NCBI GenBank assembly: GCA_016302985.1
Contig: JAEDMN010000137.1
Span: 1 to 8,745 of the forward strand
DNA from: Kiritimatiellia bacterium
GTDB lineage: Bacteria; Verrucomicrobiota; Kiritimatiellia; RFP12; UBA1067
Reading direction: 5' to 3'
DNA length: 8,745 nucleotides
Shown one piece after another: positions 6,661-8,745 of the stretch. How positions within the stretch are numbered: the stretch's first letter is position 1; every line of letters begins with the position of its first letter. The notes under the pieces are model-generated. The model was not told where the DNA came from and searched no databases. It saw nothing but the letters and a program-made list of their open reading frames with translations. The translations under genes were made by a program, and so were the position numbers.

Positions 6661-8739
6661 ATGAACTTCAAAGCCTGCATGATCTCGTGCGCACCCCTGT
6701 ATGCGTTGATGGCGGCGTCCCTGCCGCGGGCGGCCGGCGCGGAGCTGGTCGTCTATCCCGAATATCCCGAGCAGATCCAGCGGGACTACGCCTACGACGT
6801 GCGCGTCGTGCAGGGTGCGGAACGGAGTCCGCTGCCCGTCTACAACCACTGCGAGGCGTCGATCCTCCGGGACCGCACCCATGGCGGCGACGTGAACCGG
6901 CGCTTCTGCGAGTTCGCGTTCTCGGGCGCGCCCGTCCGCGTGGATGTCCGCGTGGCCGAGGACGTCACGCGCTACAAGGTCTTCCCCGCCCGCCACCATC
7001 TGCGGACGGAGTTTCGCGAGGGCGTGATCAGCGTGTGGCTCGACCGTCCGCGCTACTTCGGCCTCCAGCTGAACGATTCCGACAAGTCGATCCTGAGCGT
7101 CTTCGCCGACGCCCCCGAGAACCCCGTGTCCGTGCCGGCGAAGGACAAGCCGGGCGTCCTGTATGTGGATGGCTGGATGGACGCGCCGGGGCCCGACGGC
7201 GTGATCGAGACGAAGGACGACGTTCAGGAGGTCTACCTCGCGCCCGGCTCCGTGCTCAACGCGCGCCTCCGCATCTGCGGGAAGGGCACGCGCGTCCACG
7301 GGCGCGGGATGATCCTCGACCCCCTGAGCGACGTCTTCCGCTTCGACCAGACGAAGAACACGAAGCGCGGCGTCGTCACCGTCGGCGCGCCGGACGTCGT
7401 CCTCGACGGCTTCAAGGTCGTCGACGCGCGCACGTTCAACTTCTGCACCTGGTTCCCGAACGTCACCTTCCGCAACCTGAAGGCGATGGCGTCCATGATG
7501 TGCACGGACGGCTTCACGGTCGGCAACCGGAACTTCAAGGCCGAGAACTGCTGGCTCTACGTCGGCGACAACGCGCTCGTCGTCAGCGGCGTGACGGACG
7601 CGCGCTTCAAGGACATCGTCCTCGGCACGTCCTGCGCCGCGATCTTCCCGCAGGGGAACAACAAGGGGGCCGTGCTGGAGGACATCGACGTGTTCCGCGC
7701 GGACGACGGCCTGATCAACAACTGGTACAACGCCGTCCTCCGCCGCAACAACAAGTGGAGCGAGATGAACGGCGACCTCCAGAAGAAGGAACCCGGCCCG
7801 CAGGACCTCAAGCACCTTTCGCACGAGTTCTTCTTCCGCAACCTCGTCGCCGTCGACTGCACGCTCTTTCCGCACTTCTTCAGCGGGCGGAACATGGGCA
7901 CGCTGCCGAAAACCTTCGCGTTCGACGGCCTCTCCATCCCCGGCTCCACGGGCCGGAGTACCTGGCGCGCGGCCGGGAAGACGGACGGCGTGGCGATCGA
8001 CACGCGGAACGATCCGACGAAGTGGCTCGTCACCTCCAACTACACGCTGACGGTCACGAACCTCTGGCTGAACGGCGCGCGGGCGGACGCCTTCCCCGCG
8101 ACGGCGTTCAGCGAACCGTCGAATGTCGCCGTCCAGGTCGTGAACACACGGGGGGCCGTGACCGTTCCGACGGTCCCCGACATCCACGAGGTGAACTGGA
8201 CGTGCCCGTACAAGGTCTTCGTCGGCGGCGCGCTGCAGCGCGACTGGCGCCTCGTCGACATCGTCGCGGGCGAACGCCGGCTCACGGTCCCCGAACCCGG
8301 CGCGAACATCGTCGCCGAGCCGTTCCGCGTGAAGGGCATGTGGCAGCGCGTGCCGTCCTGGCTCGTCAAGCTCGAGGCGACAGGGCGTGACGGCGGCGTC
8401 CCGGTCTACCGGCTCGTGCAGTGCGAGAAGAAGGCCGGCATGCAGGCCGTCGTCACGGACGCCTTCCTCCGCCGCGGCAACGGTGTCTGGCGCCTCGCCT
8501 TCGACATCAAGGCGCACAGCGACAATCCCTTCGGGCTGGACATCCAGGTGCTCTCCAACGAGAAGCAGTTCGTGAAGAAACACCCCGTCGAACTCGATGC
8601 GGGCTGGAAGCATGCCGAAGTCGACTTCGAGACGGACTTCGACCTCGCCGTGACCGATCTGGTCGCCGTCCAGATGACGGCGACCGCGACGGCCGACGAA
8701 ATCTGCTTCAAGAACCTCTCGTTCCGCAAAGTCCGTTAG
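6661..8739 (+). CDS. Secreted parallel beta-helix glycosidase (GH28/GH49-like) with C-terminal sandwich domain
   Basis: The 692-residue product begins with a signal peptide (about residues 1-27, ending RAAGA before ELVVYPEY), so it is exported. Residues ~28-160 form a beta-rich N-terminal domain like those ahead of GH49-type helices (RPRYFGLQL, LSVFADAPENP). From about 165 to 510 comes a right-handed parallel beta-helix: YVDGW, VYLAPGSVLNARLRICGKGT, VHGRGMILDP, then repeated turns of the pattern 'VxFxNL/ VxLxGF'. The likely active site is CTDGFTV (Asp283) and VGDNALVVS (Asp303), twenty residues apart as for the catalytic Asp residues of GH28 and GH49 enzymes. The usual second Asp of the pair is Asn304. 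RADDG (347-350) offers further acids. Residues ~571-692 look like a jelly-roll, CBM4/9-type carbohydrate-binding domain (WRLAFDIKA, LDAGWKHAEVDF, ICFKNLSF). It probably cleaves a pectic or dextran-like polysaccharide outside the cytoplasm, but the substrate is not readable. The downstream end holds only TTTCC, with no terminator in view. Confidence 0.75.
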   Translation: MNFKACMISCAPLYALMAASLPRAAGAELVVYPEYPEQIQRDYAYDVRVVQGAERSPLPVYNHCEASILRDRTHGGDVNRRFCEFAFSGAPVRVDVRVAEDVTRYKVFPARHHLRTEFREGVISVWLDRPRYFGLQLNDSDKSILSVFADAPENPVSVPAKDKPGVLYVDGWMDAPGPDGVIETKDDVQEVYLAPGSVLNARLRICGKGTRVHGRGMILDPLSDVFRFDQTKNTKRGVVTVGAPDVVLDGFKVVDARTFNFCTWFPNVTFRNLKAMASMMCTDGFTVGNRNFKAENCWLYVGDNALVVSGVTDARFKDIVLGTSCAAIFPQGNNKGAVLEDIDVFRADDGLINNWYNAVLRRNNKWSEMNGDLQKKEPGPQDLKHLSHEFFFRNLVAVDCTLFPHFFSGRNMGTLPKTFAFDGLSIPGSTGRSTWRAAGKTDGVAIDTRNDPTKWLVTSNYTLTVTNLWLNGARADAFPATAFSEPSNVAVQVVNTRGAVTVPTVPDIHEVNWTCPYKVFVGGALQRDWRLVDIVAGERRLTVPEPGANIVAEPFRVKGMWQRVPSWLVKLEATGRDGGVPVYRLVQCEKKAGMQAVVTDAFLRRGNGVWRLAFDIKAHSDNPFGLDIQVLSNEKQFVKKHPVELDAGWKHAEVDFETDFDLAVTDLVAVQMTATATADEICFKNLSFRKVR

Positions 8740-8745
8740 TTTTCC

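Noticed and set aside
6655..8613. Long antisense open frame (652 codons) opposite the beta-helix enzyme
   Set aside because: Same reasoning: low-complexity shadow composition, and the + strand protein has a signal peptide and coherent domains.
1..8745. CRISPR array, toxin-antitoxin pair, defence island or retron
   Set aside because: No regularly spaced repeats, no small paired genes and no reverse transcriptase or defence-type motifs were seen on either strand.

Overview
The window is a very GC-rich bacterial chromosomal segment (about two-thirds G+C or more by eye), with strong C/G third-position preference. All genes lie on the + strand and almost nothing is left uncoded. It holds five protein genes: a 5'-truncated secreted six-hairpin-type glycosidase, dprA, topA, a xerC/xerD-type tyrosine recombinase, and a secreted beta-helix glycan-active enzyme. 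No RNA genes, insertion sequences, CRISPR arrays or prophage genes are visible. The organism cannot be named from the sequence alone. High GC, secreted polysaccharide-degrading enzymes beside housekeeping genes, and a TopA without zinc ribbons would fit a glycan-degrading member of the Planctomycetes-Verrucomicrobia-Chlamydiae group, for example a gut Kiritimatiellae-like lineage. That is an inference with low to moderate confidence.

Layout: bases 1-1746 encode the glycosidase, whose signal peptide is already under way at the left edge, so its start codon is outside the window. Bases 1747-1864 form the longest non-coding stretch and an AT-rich island, with a weak hairpin, a direct repeat and an extended -10 promoter. 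DprA (1865-2986) follows, then a 72-base gap with a hairpin and the topA leader, then TopA (3059-5647). The recombinase (5644-6633) overlaps the topA stop by four bases (GTGA) and is surely co-transcribed with topA. After only 27 bases, which contain a TGC-TATAAT extended -10, comes the beta-helix enzyme (6661-8739).

The central block handles DNA: DprA loads RecA on incoming single-stranded DNA, TopA relaxes negative supercoils, and the Xer recombinase resolves chromosome dimers. The order dprA-topA-xerC is a known conserved arrangement, best known in Firmicutes where trmFO usually sits between topA and xerC; trmFO is absent here. The two outer genes encode exported carbohydrate-active enzymes that probably act on plant or host polysaccharides and look functionally unrelated to the core.

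The most noteworthy features are the TopA C-terminus, where three diverged copies of a roughly 70-residue module built around an LS-x-KQ-like motif replace the usual zinc ribbons; the beta-helix enzyme's promoter, whose -10 lies six bases before the ATG and predicts a leaderless mRNA; and the unusual Asp-Asn at the place where GH28/GH49-like enzymes usually carry Asp-Asp. I did not find a convincing novel defence or mobile system.
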